From an uncultured Roseibium sp. (GTDB lineage: Bacteria; Pseudomonadota; Alphaproteobacteria; Rhizobiales; Stappiaceae): a stretch of 64,000 bases of DNA. The notes beneath the pieces were generated by a model. It had not been told where the DNA came from. It made no database searches and was given only the letters and a program-made list of their open reading frames with translations. This document shows, piece by piece, positions 24,100 to 33,121 of this stretch (position 1 is the stretch's first letter; every line of letters begins with the position of its first letter). The stretch is from positions 1,586,001-1,650,000 of the forward strand of contig NZ_OY769915.1 of NCBI RefSeq assembly GCF_963669205.1, written 5' to 3'. Made by a program: the position numbers and the translations under genes.

Positions 24100-24906
24100 G
24101 TGGACAGCATCATCTCGATGAAACCGGCACATGACCCTGCAAACGAAACCGACTATCAGGCCTATGTGCTTTGCACATCGCCGCGCAGCGGCAGCACCTT
24201 GCTGTGCAAACTCCTTGCAGCGACAGGGCAGGCAGGGAATCCGAAGTCCTATTTTCACGAGCCTGATCTCGAGGCCTGGCAAACCTATCTGGGGCTGGAG
24301 AAAAAGTGCTTCGCGAATGACAGGGACCGGTTGACGGCTCTGCTCGGTGCGGCGCGCGAAAAGGGCTCTTCGGGCACCGGCATCTTCGGCTTGCGGCTGC
24401 AACGGCACAGCTTCGACTTCCTTTTTCATCAACTCGGAACACTGCATCCGGGCGAGATGTCCTTGGCCGCGAAATTCGAAGCGGTCTTCGGCAAGACGCT
24501 TTTCATTCACCTGACGCGGACCGACAAGATCGCGCAGGCCGTCTCTTTCATCAAGGCGAGCCAGACAGGGCTCTGGCACAAGGCGCCGGACGGAACCGAA
24601 CTGGAAAGGCTGACACCCCCTGGTGAACCGGTCTACGACAGGGATCAGATCCAAACGCAGGCCGATCTGATGGAGAGCTATGATCTCTCGTGGGCCGACT
24701 GGTTCGAGATGGAGCGCATCGATCCGGTGCGTATCACTTATTCGGAGTTGTCCCATGGTCCGCAAAAGGTCACCGGAGGCATTCTGGAGAAACTTGGCCG
24801 GGACGCTGCCCAGGCAGAATACATCGATGTGCCCGTGGCCAGGCTTTCCGACAACGTTAATCGCGAGTGGATCGAGCGCTATCGCGCCGAGGCACAGACG
24901 GGATAG
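24100..24906 (+). CDS. Stf0-family sulfotransferase
   Basis: About 268 residues from the GTG at 24100, which has AGGAAAAG ending 2 bp before it. The upstream ATG at 24043 touches a terminator, and ATG 24118 is an alternative. The 5'-phosphosulfate-binding loop CTSPRSGSTLLC is near the N-terminus; further on, LAAKFEAVFGKTLFIHLTRTDKIAQAVSFIKASQTGLWH matches the Stf0 (trehalose 2-sulfotransferase type) 3'-phosphate region. Such enzymes move sulfate from PAPS to sugars or lipids. A CDP-alcohol phosphatidyltransferase gene follows on the opposite strand. The acceptor is unknown. Confidence 0.85.
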   Translation: MDSIISMKPAHDPANETDYQAYVLCTSPRSGSTLLCKLLAATGQAGNPKSYFHEPDLEAWQTYLGLEKKCFANDRDRLTALLGAAREKGSSGTGIFGLRLQRHSFDFLFHQLGTLHPGEMSLAAKFEAVFGKTLFIHLTRTDKIAQAVSFIKASQTGLWHKAPDGTELERLTPPGEPVYDRDQIQTQADLMESYDLSWADWFEMERIDPVRITYSELSHGPQKVTGGILEKLGRDAAQAEYIDVPVARLSDNVNREWIERYRAEAQTG

Positions 24907-25008
24907 CACCCGGAGAACGGCTCATGTTCCCTTGCCGCTACTGCTACGTCGCACTCAAGGGAGCAGTTCCGGTGGTTCAGCTGCCGCAACCCGGTAGGCC
25001 AGCCCTCG

Positions 25009-25644
25009 TCAGCCGTCATGGTCCTTGTGGCCAAGAGACTTCACCCCGATCAGCACGCGCGCGCTCGCCGAAACGAAGCAGACGGCGGCAAATCCCCAGG
25101 CCAGAACCGGAAACCAGCCCGGCAGCAGCGCCATCAACAGGAACAGGACAATGGTTTCCGTGCCTTCCGCCAGTCCGCCGAGATAGTAGAGTGATTTCGA
25201 ACCCTGCTGATCGGTCGTAAGCCCCCGCCGCTCCGCCATGATCGCAAATGCGAGAAAGGCCGACCCGTTGGCGTAGAAACTGCAAAGCAGGGCTGCCGCG
25301 GGAAGCGCATTGTTGCCCGGGTCCTGAATGGCGAAGGCAAGCGGGATCGCGCCATAAAAGAAGAAGTCGAGTGAGATATCGAGATAGCCGCCCAGATCCG
25401 TTTTCCGCGTCACCCTCGCAATCGCGCCGTCCAGACCGTCGGCGATCCGGTTGAGAGCAATCAGCACGAAACCGAGCAGGAAATGACCGGTCGCGATGGC
25501 GATGGCGGCACCGATGCCAAGGGCGAATCCGATCAGCGTCACGCCGTTCGCACCGATGCCGGTAGCGGCCAGAAGCGCCCCGAGGCGGTTCAGAACCGGG
25601 TCGATAACAGGACGGATGCGGGCGTCAAACACTTGAAAAGCCAC
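25009..25644 (-). CDS. CDP-alcohol phosphatidyltransferase family protein
   Basis: 211 residues, about six membrane segments. The CDP-OH-P catalytic signature is intact: D-G-A-I-A-R, then eight residues, G, three residues, D, three residues, D (about residues 70-92). Such integral membrane enzymes transfer a phosphatidyl or phospho group from a CDP-activated donor to an alcohol such as glycerol-phosphate, inositol or serine. The sequence does not match PgsA or PssA well by eye, so the acceptor is left open. The gene lies between the sulfotransferase and apaG. Confidence 0.85.
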   Translation of the reverse strand: MAFQVFDARIRPVIDPVLNRLGALLAATGIGANGVTLIGFALGIGAAIAIATGHFLLGFVLIALNRIADGLDGAIARVTRKTDLGGYLDISLDFFFYGAIPLAFAIQDPGNNALPAAALLCSFYANGSAFLAFAIMAERRGLTTDQQGSKSLYYLGGLAEGTETIVLFLLMALLPGWFPVLAWGFAAVCFVSASARVLIGVKSLGHKDHDG

Positions 25645-25780
25645 CTGACTTGGAGGAAACAGCGCTGTAAATGCAAAATCCTTCAGGAAATCACAAGTAA
25701 GACTCTTTCACGCTTATGTCATTCGCCCTATAAGCCCTTCCTGAAGTCGTGGGTCATTGCCCGGAAGTGAAGGAACAACC

Positions 25781-26182
25781 GTGTCAGGTAGTTACAGCGC
25801 CATTACGCAGGGGATCGAGGTCTCTGTGGAACCGTTTTATCTGGACGACGAGTCGAAGCCGGAAGAGAGCGAGTTCATCTGGGCCTACATGGTCGAGATC
25901 CACAATGGCGGTCCCGAGCCGGTTCAGCTGAAAACGCGTTACTGGCAGATCACGGACGCGATGGGCCGTCAGGAGGAAGTGAGCGGCGATGGTGTTGTCG
26001 GTGAACAGCCGGTCATCGAGCCGGGGGAAACCTATGAGTATTCCTCGCACTGCCCCTTATCGACCGACAGCGGCATCATGGCCGGTTCCTATGCGATGGA
26101 GCGGCCGGACGGATCGCGGTTTCACGTCGCCATCCCGCCGTTTTCTCTCGACCTGCCGGATGCGATCCGCAGCCTGAACTGA
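25781..26182 (+). CDS. apaG: ApaG protein
   Basis: 133 residues. The DUF525/ApaG fold is clear: IEVSVEPFYLDDESKPEESEFIWAYMVEIHNGG at the N-terminus, LKTRYWQITDAMGRQEEVSGDGVVGEQPVIEPGETYEYSS in the middle, and GSYAMERPDGSRFHVAIPPFSLDLP at the end. ApaG is a beta-sandwich protein linked in enterobacteria with diadenosine tetraphosphate metabolism; its biochemical role is not settled. GTG 25781 is chosen because of the AAGGAACAACC ribosome site; the TTG at 25757 is less likely. Confidence 0.95.
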   Translation: MSGSYSAITQGIEVSVEPFYLDDESKPEESEFIWAYMVEIHNGGPEPVQLKTRYWQITDAMGRQEEVSGDGVVGEQPVIEPGETYEYSSHCPLSTDSGIMAGSYAMERPDGSRFHVAIPPFSLDLPDAIRSLN

Positions 26183-26251
26183 GCGCAGGCGAATTTCGGC
26201 GCTTTTCGCCAGCGCCGCGGATCACTCAACTTGAAAGCGGGGAAAGCGGCG

Positions 26252-26671
26252 TCAGACGGTCCGGTGACGCGCGATCGCGCCGCGCTCGATCGCTGCAACC
26301 GTCAGCTTGTCCAGGCTGAAGCGGTCGCGGAGCATCTGAAGGATGCGCAGTTCTTCCTGTTCCACGTGAAGATCGGCGGCGGCAACCTCGACAGCCAGAG
26401 CGTAGGCCGTGTCGTAGAGCTTCGGCGGCAGAACGTCGCCGACGAGTTCCAGAACCAGCGACAGGCCGTTTTCTTCCTGGAGAATATCACCGCAGCGCTG
26501 CGCGGCCGGAATGATCCGGTTGCCGTCATAGTCGCCGAACACCGGCAACATCTTGATCATGTCACCGATCGTGGCCAGTTCCTTGTCGGTCATCGCATTG
26601 TCTGACGCGGACACAATCACCATCACGTAGATGAGGGCTTCCTGAACGCTGATCGGTTCATTGATAGACAC
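26252..26671 (-). CDS. TerB-like tellurite-resistance family protein
   Basis: 139 residues, all-helical. It shows the TerB-family layout: an acidic helix pair around SASDNAMTDKELATIGDMIKMLP, and a repeat in YDTAYALAVEVAAADLHVEQEELRILQMLRDRF, with acidic residues placed as in the metal-binding TerB sites. Stand-alone TerB-like proteins are common and need not relate to tellurite. It stands between apaG and lysK with no ter operon nearby. Confidence 0.8.
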   Translation of the reverse strand: MSINEPISVQEALIYVMVIVSASDNAMTDKELATIGDMIKMLPVFGDYDGNRIIPAAQRCGDILQEENGLSLVLELVGDVLPPKLYDTAYALAVEVAAADLHVEQEELRILQMLRDRFSLDKLTVAAIERGAIARHRTV

Positions 26672-26903
26672 TATTCATTCTCCAGTGCGCCGGTTTAGGG
26701 GCAAAAACGCGGTCAGAAAGGATCTGATTTGCGACGGGTGGTATAAAGGGTTGGCGGGAAAGCTTCAAGTCAACCAAATGCGACATTTGATTGACCTTTG
26801 GCCCGCGCTTTTCTAGTGTCGCGCCGCAACATGCGGCCGGCCGGTAGCCCGGCCGCCGGAAATTGCATCTTATCCATCAAATCCAAAAGAATGAAACCCG
26901 AAC

Positions 26904-28562
26904 ATGACCGACCAATCCCTGCCCACGCTTGACCTTTCGCAAGACTTTGTCGAGGCGGCCACCAGATCGAAAGCCTGGCCGTTCGAGGAAGCACGCAAAC
27001 TGGTCAAACGCATCGGCAAGCGGGATCTGGAAAAACCGGTGCTGTTCGAGACAGGGTATGGCCCGTCCGGGCTGCCGCATATCGGGACATTCGGCGAAGT
27101 CCTGCGCACGACGATGGTACGCACCGCATTCCGCCTGCTCACCGAAGACAGGATCCCGACGCGCCTGCTGTCGTTTTCCGACGACATGGACGGAATGCGC
27201 AAGATTCCCGAAAACGTCCCCGATCGCGCGGCCCTGGAACCCTATCTGCAAATGCCGCTCAGCGCGGTACCCAACCCGTTCGGCGGCGACTACGACAGCT
27301 TCGCCGCGCATAACAACGCCATGCTGCGTCGGTTCCTGGACACATTCAGCTTCGATTATGAATTTGCGAGCGCAACCGAGTACTACAAGTCCGGCAAGTT
27401 CGACGATGTCCTGATCCGCGCGACGGAAAAATACCAGAAGATCATGGATGTGATGCTGCCGACCCTGGGGGCCGAGCGCCAGGCGACCTATTCGCCGTTC
27501 CTGCCGATCTCGCCCACATCCGGGCGTGTTCTCTACGTGCCCATGAAGGACGTCAATCCGAAGGACGGAACGATCACCTTCGATGACGAAACGGGCGAGG
27601 AAATCACCCTGTCCGTCACCGGGGGCAATGTGAAGCTGCAGTGGAAGCCGGACTTCGGCATGCGCTGGGCTGCGCTCGATGTCGACTTCGAGATGTTCGG
27701 CAAGGACCACCAGACCAATGCGCCGATCTACGACAAGATCTGCAACATCCTCGGCGGCAAGGCGCCGGAGCACTACGTCTACGAACTGTTCCTCGACGAC
27801 AAGGGCGAGAAGATCTCCAAGTCCAAGGGCAATGGACTGACGATCGACGAATGGCTGACCTACGCGTCCCCGGAGAGCCTGGCGCTTTATAACTATCAGA
27901 AGCCGAAAACGGCCAAGAAGCTCTATTTCGACGTCATCCCGAAGGCCGTGGACGAGTACTACACCTTTGTCCAGAAATACGAGCAGATGCCGGTTGAACA
28001 GAAGCTGCAGAACCCAGCCTGGCATATCCATTCCGGAAACATTCCGAAGATCGACATGCCCGTGCCGTTCGCTATGCTCCTGAACCTGGTCTCCGCGTCC
28101 AACGCGGACAACAAGGACGTTTTGTGGGCCTTCATTTCCCGCTATGCGCCGGGTGTGACGGCTGCAACGCACGCCGAACTGGATGCCCTCGTCGGCTACG
28201 CGATCCGTTACTTCGACGACTTCGTCAAGCCGACCAAATCCTTCAAGGTGCCGGACGACGTTGAGATCACCGCCCTGAAGCAGCTGGACGCAAAACTGGC
28301 GGACCTGCCCGCCGATGCCGATGGCGCTGCCATTCAGGATGCCGTTCTCGATGTCGCACGTGCGATCGAACGCTACCAGGACCCGAACAAGAAGGGCCCC
28401 GACGGCGGGCCGGGCGTTTCTGTTGCCTGGTTCTCGGCGCTGTATCAGCTGCTGCTCGGTCAGGAAAAAGGGCCGCGTTTCGGATCGTTCGTGGCGCTCT
28501 ACGGTATATCCGAAACCCGGGACATGATCCGCAAGGCGCTTGCCGGCGAACTGGCTGCCTGA
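26904..28562 (+). CDS. lysK: Lysine--tRNA ligase, class I
   Basis: 552 residues. It charges tRNA-Lys using the class I (archaeal-type) synthetase fold found in many Alphaproteobacteria instead of the class II LysS. The HIGH-like motif is H59-I-G-T62 in PSGLPHIGTFGEVLR and the KMSKS-like motif is K303-I-S-K-S307. The C-terminal half is alpha-helical, with an anticodon-binding cage. A terminator follows at 28584. The gene stands alone. Confidence 0.97.
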   Translation: MTDQSLPTLDLSQDFVEAATRSKAWPFEEARKLVKRIGKRDLEKPVLFETGYGPSGLPHIGTFGEVLRTTMVRTAFRLLTEDRIPTRLLSFSDDMDGMRKIPENVPDRAALEPYLQMPLSAVPNPFGGDYDSFAAHNNAMLRRFLDTFSFDYEFASATEYYKSGKFDDVLIRATEKYQKIMDVMLPTLGAERQATYSPFLPISPTSGRVLYVPMKDVNPKDGTITFDDETGEEITLSVTGGNVKLQWKPDFGMRWAALDVDFEMFGKDHQTNAPIYDKICNILGGKAPEHYVYELFLDDKGEKISKSKGNGLTIDEWLTYASPESLALYNYQKPKTAKKLYFDVIPKAVDEYYTFVQKYEQMPVEQKLQNPAWHIHSGNIPKIDMPVPFAMLLNLVSASNADNKDVLWAFISRYAPGVTAATHAELDALVGYAIRYFDDFVKPTKSFKVPDDVEITALKQLDAKLADLPADADGAAIQDAVLDVARAIERYQDPNKKGPDGGPGVSVAWFSALYQLLLGQEKGPRFGSFVALYGISETRDMIRKALAGELAA

Positions 28563-28583
28563 GACCGGCGGCGATTGGCGAAC

Positions 28584-28613
28584 AAGGCGGGAGCAAGGCT
28601 GCCGCCTTTTTTT
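28584..28613 (+). terminator. Rho-independent terminator after lysK
   Basis: AAGGCGG/CCGCCTT 7-bp stem (28584-28590 with 28602-28608) leading into a run of seven T residues. Confidence 0.85.
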
Positions 28614-28713
28614 CGTCGCCTGCGAAATGGCCGAGCTGAAAAGGCTGTTTGCGGGCAAATCGCGCTTTTGAGCAGGCTTGCCGCGAACCGCCGGGACGTC
28701 TGAAGAGGCATTG

Positions 28714-29619
28714 TTACTGTTGAGGCAGTACGCCCGGAATGTCCGGTTCGGCTCCGAAGAACGGCTGGCCCGCCGGATCGGCGTCCGTGCTCTGGCTCCA
28801 TTCGACGATTTCGGGTGCGAGATCCTCAAGACCGGGCAAAGGCGCGTCCGGGTCCGCTTCCCAGTTGGATCGGGGTGCGGCGACCTGCCATTCGTCCTTC
28901 CATTTGCCGAGCTTCCTTTGTTCCGCCAGAAGAGCGAAGTCTTCAAATCCCTCGGGCGCGCCGGCAGCCGGGTCGGCCCATCCGTAGCGCACCATGCGGG
29001 TGCTGAGATCGATCTTTCCGCGTTTGCAGGTTGCCACGATCTGCTGTGGTCCGGTTTCGGCCAGTTTTTCGCACGTTACCTTGAACTGGCGGATCAGCCC
29101 GCGCAGGAAGGTTCGGGCGCGGGTGCCGCAAGGCCAGAGGCCGCCCTGGCGGGCAACGCAGGTTTCATCGAGCTTTATCGGCTCGATATGGGCCAGGGTG
29201 ACCACAAGCTTGCCGGATTTGATCCGGCCACCATCCAGCACCTGTACTCGCCGGAGTTCCAGCGGTCCGTCCGGGACCGGTTCGACCGGCGGGTTGATGA
29301 GTTCCTGATAGCGTTCGGAAGGTTCGATCCGCGTCAGGCCACCATCGACATCCGGCGCGGACACACCGTCCGGAGATACATCGCGGATGTTGCCGGGAAG
29401 CGGTGCCTCAGTATCGCCTGCGGTGTGCGCCGTCTGCTGCTTCTTGTCGTCGGGGCTGCTTTCGACCATGGCCTCGACCGGATCGCTGATCCCCGGTCTG
29501 AGCGCTTCGGCAAGCTGTGCGTCCGCAGGTGACGGCGGTTCTGCAAGCAACAGCCATGCGACGACGCCCGCGAAGGCGGTCAGCAGGAGCAGGGGCACCA
29601 GGAAAGGCCGAAGCTTCAT
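28714..29619 (-). CDS. Membrane-anchored staphylococcal-nuclease-like protein
   Basis: 301 residues. Residues 7-26 form one hydrophobic anchor (FLVPLLLLTAFAGVVAWLLL), then a Pro/Asp-rich linker to about residue 115. The central domain (about 120-235) follows the SNase pattern: GKLVVTLAHIEPIKLDE, a CG pair in WPCGTRARTFLRGLI, and DLSTRMVRYGWA. The canonical nuclease Arg-Asp-Glu residues are only partly visible, and four cysteines (C-x(n)-C pairs) suggest an oxidised periplasmic domain. Enzymatic activity is therefore uncertain. It is convergent with lysK and divergent from the DUF952 gene. Confidence 0.75.
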   Translation of the reverse strand: MKLRPFLVPLLLLTAFAGVVAWLLLAEPPSPADAQLAEALRPGISDPVEAMVESSPDDKKQQTAHTAGDTEAPLPGNIRDVSPDGVSAPDVDGGLTRIEPSERYQELINPPVEPVPDGPLELRRVQVLDGGRIKSGKLVVTLAHIEPIKLDETCVARQGGLWPCGTRARTFLRGLIRQFKVTCEKLAETGPQQIVATCKRGKIDLSTRMVRYGWADPAAGAPEGFEDFALLAEQRKLGKWKDEWQVAAPRSNWEADPDAPLPGLEDLAPEIVEWSQSTDADPAGQPFFGAEPDIPGVLPQQ

Positions 29620-29826
29620 TGCGGGTCACTTGTTCCTTTTGTCATCTCATCATAGGGCTCTTTGGATCGAATCCCGAAGACTTAACGCTGCGCCATTTTG
29701 CATTTTCCATGTGAATTTGTCATGCAGGCAGAAAGTCCGCGCGCCCTGCTTGTTTGCGGGCCGGGCTGTGAGTAGTGTCCGCCCGGACATGAAGATAGCG
29801 GACACGTCGCGACGGAAACACGGAAA

Positions 29827-30171
29827 ATGACACTGATATTCAAGATCGTCCCAAGGGCCATGTGGCAGGAGGCGCAGGCGGCAGGCGTCTTCAGGGGAGC
29901 CCCGGTCGACCTGGCCGATGGTTACATTCATTTTTCCACGGCCGATCAGGCGCGCGAAACGGCGGCAAAACACTTCAGCGGCCAGGACGATCTGCTGCTG
30001 GCCGCCTTTGAAAGCGAAGCCTTCGGCGAAGCGCTCAAATGGGAGCCGTCACGTGGAGGCGCCCTGTTTCCGCATCTCTACGCGGAGCTGAAGCCTGATG
30101 CCGCCCTCTGGATCAAGGCGCTACCCTTGTCCGCGGATGGAGCGCATGTCTTTCCGGAGATGAGGGCGTGA
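29827..30171 (+). CDS. DUF952 family protein
   Basis: 114 residues. The family pattern is plain: LIFKIVPRAMWQEA at the start, DGYIHFSTADQARETAAKHF in the middle and LKWEPSRGGALFPHLYAEL at the end. The conserved Arg/His positions resemble an ADP-ribosyl-transfer-like fold reported for this family, but the function is not established. The stop codon overlaps the GTG of pyrD (GTGA), a common pairing of DUF952 with pyrD in Alphaproteobacteria. Confidence 0.9.
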   Translation: MTLIFKIVPRAMWQEAQAAGVFRGAPVDLADGYIHFSTADQARETAAKHFSGQDDLLLAAFESEAFGEALKWEPSRGGALFPHLYAELKPDAALWIKALPLSADGAHVFPEMRA

Positions 30172-31262
30172 CAGCAGGACCGCTTCAAAGCCTTGCGTTG
30201 AAAGGACTGCATCTGCTCGATGCGGAACACGCCCATAGACTGACGGTTCTTGCGCTGAAATCCGGCCTGCTCGCGGCGAAACCAGAGCCGTGCGATCCGC
30301 GCCTCAAGGCCGCGCATTGGGATCTCGATTTCCCCAACCCGCTCGGAATGGCGGCCGGGTTCGACAAGAATGCGGATGTTCCCGATGCTGTTTTGAACCT
30401 GGGCTTCGGCTTTACCGAGGTCGGCTCCGTGACGCCCTTGGGGCAGCCGGGCAACCCGCGGCCGCGCGTCTTTCGCCTGGCCGCAGATGAAGGTGTGATC
30501 AATCGCTACGGCTTCAACAATGACGGTCACGCGGCAATGCGCGAACGCCTGCTTGCAAGGAAGGCGCAGCAGGGCATTGTCGGTATCAATGTCGGAGCCA
30601 ACAAGAACGCGGAGGACCGGATTGCAGACTATGTCGCCGGGATCAACGAATTTGCCGATCTGGCGTCCTATTTCACGGTCAACATTTCTTCGCCCAATAC
30701 GCCGGGCCTCAGGGACCTGCAGGCGCGTTCTGCGCTCGCCGATCTTCTTCAGGGCGTGGTCGCTGCGCGCGACGCACGGGCGGAGGAAACGGGACGACGG
30801 GTGCCGCTCTTGCTCAAGATCGCGCCGGATGTCGTGGAAGAAGACCTGAAGGACATTGTCGAGGAGGTCCTGGAAAAGGCCATCGACGGGCTCATCGTGT
30901 CGAACACGACAATCGACAGGGCTGGACTGAGCGGGCAGGGCCCGCATCAGGAAGCCGGCGGGCTGTCGGGCAGGCCGCTGTTTCGAAAGTCCACCATCGC
31001 GCTCGCGCGGGCGCGCAAGCTGGCGGGGCCCGATCTCGTCATTGTGGGGGTCGGCGGCATTGACAGCGCCGAGACGGCCTGGACCAAGGTAGCAGCCGGG
31101 GCTGACCTGCTGCAGGTCTATTCCTCGCTGGTTTTCAAGGGACCCGGACTGGTCGGGGACATCCTGACCGGACTGGCGGACAGGTTGGACCAACACGGGT
31201 TTTCGTCCCTGCGCGAGGCACGTGATGCCAACGTGGATGCGTGGGCCTCCGAAAAGCTTTAG
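30168..31262 (+). CDS. pyrD: Dihydroorotate dehydrogenase (quinone), class 2
   Basis: 364 residues. It oxidises dihydroorotate to orotate in pyrimidine synthesis at the inner membrane. The N-terminal helix pair (about residues 1-35) is the membrane-associating domain of class 2 enzymes. FMN-site blocks are NPLGMAAGFDKNA and NRYGFNNDG; the catalytic base Ser lies in NISSPNTPGLRDLQ. It starts with GTG, overlapping the DUF952 stop. The C-terminal TAG stop is formed at the edge of the 264-bp element, so the last codons may have been changed by its insertion. Confidence 0.97.
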   Translation: MTAGPLQSLALKGLHLLDAEHAHRLTVLALKSGLLAAKPEPCDPRLKAAHWDLDFPNPLGMAAGFDKNADVPDAVLNLGFGFTEVGSVTPLGQPGNPRPRVFRLAADEGVINRYGFNNDGHAAMRERLLARKAQQGIVGINVGANKNAEDRIADYVAGINEFADLASYFTVNISSPNTPGLRDLQARSALADLLQGVVAARDARAEETGRRVPLLLKIAPDVVEEDLKDIVEEVLEKAIDGLIVSNTTIDRAGLSGQGPHQEAGGLSGRPLFRKSTIALARARKLAGPDLVIVGVGGIDSAETAWTKVAAGADLLQVYSSLVFKGPGLVGDILTGLADRLDQHGFSSLREARDANVDAWASEKL

Positions 31263-31525
31263 GGTACGGACTCATAAATGAAGTCAATTTGGTTTGGATC
31301 GTTTTGACCAACTGCGAGGAGCGGAAGTGCAGGAAATGTGGTTCATTTTCAAGCCTTACGTGACGTGGCAGATGGCCAAAACGGCCAAATCCGAAGGACG
31401 GCAAAATGGCTTCACCTCGCAACGTCACCGCGCTTGACCGGGCATAAAGCCCGCTCTGCGCACACTTCCTCGCGAGATTTTGCCATTTCTGCCGCCAAAT
31501 CGGCTTCATTTATGGGTCCGTACCC
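31262..31525 (-). mobile_element. 264-bp MITE-like element with terminal inverted repeats (copy 1)
   Basis: Ends GGGTACGGACTCATAAATGAAG... and ...CTTCATTTATGGGTCCGTACCC form a 24-bp imperfect terminal inverted repeat, flanked by TA on both sides (31260-31261 and 31526-31527). There is no transposase inside. A diverged copy with the same length and the same open frame lies at about 61206-61471. On the minus strand, one reading frame is open through the whole element. Confidence 0.75.
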
Positions 31526-31691
31526 TAGTCACCTGAATCTGAAGTTCGACTCATTTTGCAGCGGGCTTCGAACGAACTTCAGATTCAAGAAGGTGACGAG
31601 TAAGTCTATGTTTCTAGTGCGGTTTACGAATTTGAAGTTCGCTTCGGAGACTGCTGCAGCAATGATGCGAACTTCAAATTCACCGCACTAG
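31525..31691 (-). repeat. 167-bp double-hairpin repeat, copy B
   Basis: Reverse complement of 4058-4224 with 3 base differences by eye: one in the loop of hairpin 2 and two at the junction where CTAG reads CGAG. It starts on the last base of the 264-bp element, so the two repeats abut at a CTAG sequence. It lies downstream of the MATE gene stop codon. Confidence 0.9.
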
Positions 31692-31717
31692 GCTCGCGCC
31701 GATTTCGGCTTCGCTCG

Positions 31718-33070
31718 CTAGGAATGCGCAAACGCCGTGTCGGCCCGGCGTTTGCAGACTGCCAGAAGCGTGAGCCCGCGCAATCCCAGAAAGAGCGACA
31801 TGGCAAGCCAGAGCCCGTGGTTACCCAGAACCGGGAACAGCAGGTAATAGGCAGCCACATAAAAGGCGAGCGACAGCAGCATCATGTTCCGCATCGTGCC
31901 CGACCATGTGGCGCCGATGTAGATGCCGTCCATCTGGAAGGCCAGCACGCCCAGCAGGGGCGCCAGGACCGCCCAGATGAGATAGGTGTTGCCAAGGCTG
32001 CGGACCTCCTGCGAGGTGGTCATGAAGTCGATCATGGCAGATCCGAGCAGCAGGAAGATCAGGGAGAGGACAGCTGCCATGGCGAAACTCCAGACCGCCG
32101 TCAGTTTCACCGTTCTGTCGAAGGCTGGTCTGTATCTGGCACCGACTGCACGGCCGGCAAGCTGTTCCGCCGCCGTTGCCAATCCGTCCAGGAAGTAGCC
32201 GGATACAAGGATGAATTTCTCGAGCACGGCGTTTGCCGCAAGAACGGCATCGCCCTGATCTGCCGATCGGGCCATGAAAAACGCATAGGCGTAGAGCAGT
32301 GCGAAGGAGCGGATCATGATGTCCCGGTTCAGGGCCATCATGCGCATCAGGAGCCGCCTGTCGAAAATCACCTGCCATGCGGGCCAGGATTTGTGTCCAG
32401 CGCTCTTCAGCACGAGAGCAAATCCGAACAGCGTCGTTGAAATCTCGCTCAGGACGGTCGCAAACGCGACACCTTCCACGCTCCATCCCAGTCCGATGAC
32501 GAACCAGACGCTGAGCGCGATGTTCAGACCGTTCAGGAAGAGTTGCAGCAAGAGGCCTGTTCCGGCGCGCCCAAGTCCGATGAACCAGCCGAGGATCGCA
32601 TAATTTGCCAGCAGAAACGGTGCACTGAGCACGCGTATGTCGAAATACCGCGTTGTTACTGCCTGCACGTCCGCACTGCCGCCCAGGAACCATTGCCCGG
32701 CATGCAGCAGCGGGGACTGCACAAGGATGACGAGGAGGCCGCCGATTGCGGCGATGACCAGCGCCCGGGCGAGCGTCGCCTTGATTTCTTCCTGGTTCTG
32801 GCCGCCGACCGCCTGCGCGGTCAGTCCCGTCGTGCCGGCACGCAGGAAATTGAAGGTCGTAAAGACGAGATCGAAGATGATCCCGCCGAGGGCAATCCCG
32901 CCGAGTAGCGCAGCGTCTCCCAGGCGTCCGATGACGGCCATGTCGACAACGCCGAGCAGGGGCGTCGACAGATAGCCGAGCGTCATGGGAATGGCGATGG
33001 CCAGGACCGATCGGTGCGTTACGGAGAAGGGGCGGCGTGTGGGCTCGCCCGATGCGCTGGAAGGTGCCAT
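31718..33070 (-). CDS. MATE-family efflux transporter
   Basis: 450 residues with twelve predicted membrane helices in two homologous halves, as in MATE/DinF exporters. The first half has TPLLGVVDMAVIGRLGDAALLGGIALGGIIFD, the second FFMARSADQGDAVLAANAVLEKF. It exports cationic drugs or metabolites in exchange for H+ or Na+. The divergent neighbour region holds an HxlR regulator on the same strand, 50 bp upstream. Substrate unknown. Confidence 0.92.
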   Translation of the reverse strand: MAPSSASGEPTRRPFSVTHRSVLAIAIPMTLGYLSTPLLGVVDMAVIGRLGDAALLGGIALGGIIFDLVFTTFNFLRAGTTGLTAQAVGGQNQEEIKATLARALVIAAIGGLLVILVQSPLLHAGQWFLGGSADVQAVTTRYFDIRVLSAPFLLANYAILGWFIGLGRAGTGLLLQLFLNGLNIALSVWFVIGLGWSVEGVAFATVLSEISTTLFGFALVLKSAGHKSWPAWQVIFDRRLLMRMMALNRDIMIRSFALLYAYAFFMARSADQGDAVLAANAVLEKFILVSGYFLDGLATAAEQLAGRAVGARYRPAFDRTVKLTAVWSFAMAAVLSLIFLLLGSAMIDFMTTSQEVRSLGNTYLIWAVLAPLLGVLAFQMDGIYIGATWSGTMRNMMLLSLAFYVAAYYLLFPVLGNHGLWLAMSLFLGLRGLTLLAVCKRRADTAFAHS

Positions 33071-33121
33071 GAAAAGCTCAGGTTGAAGTCAGCGCCTTTC
33101 TGTCCGCAGACGCACCATTCG

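Noticed and set aside
31135..31509. Minus-strand open frame over the 264-bp element, running into pyrD
   Set aside because: It overlaps the pyrD 3' end and the element's ends and has no clear start; kept as an element-level observation, not a gene.
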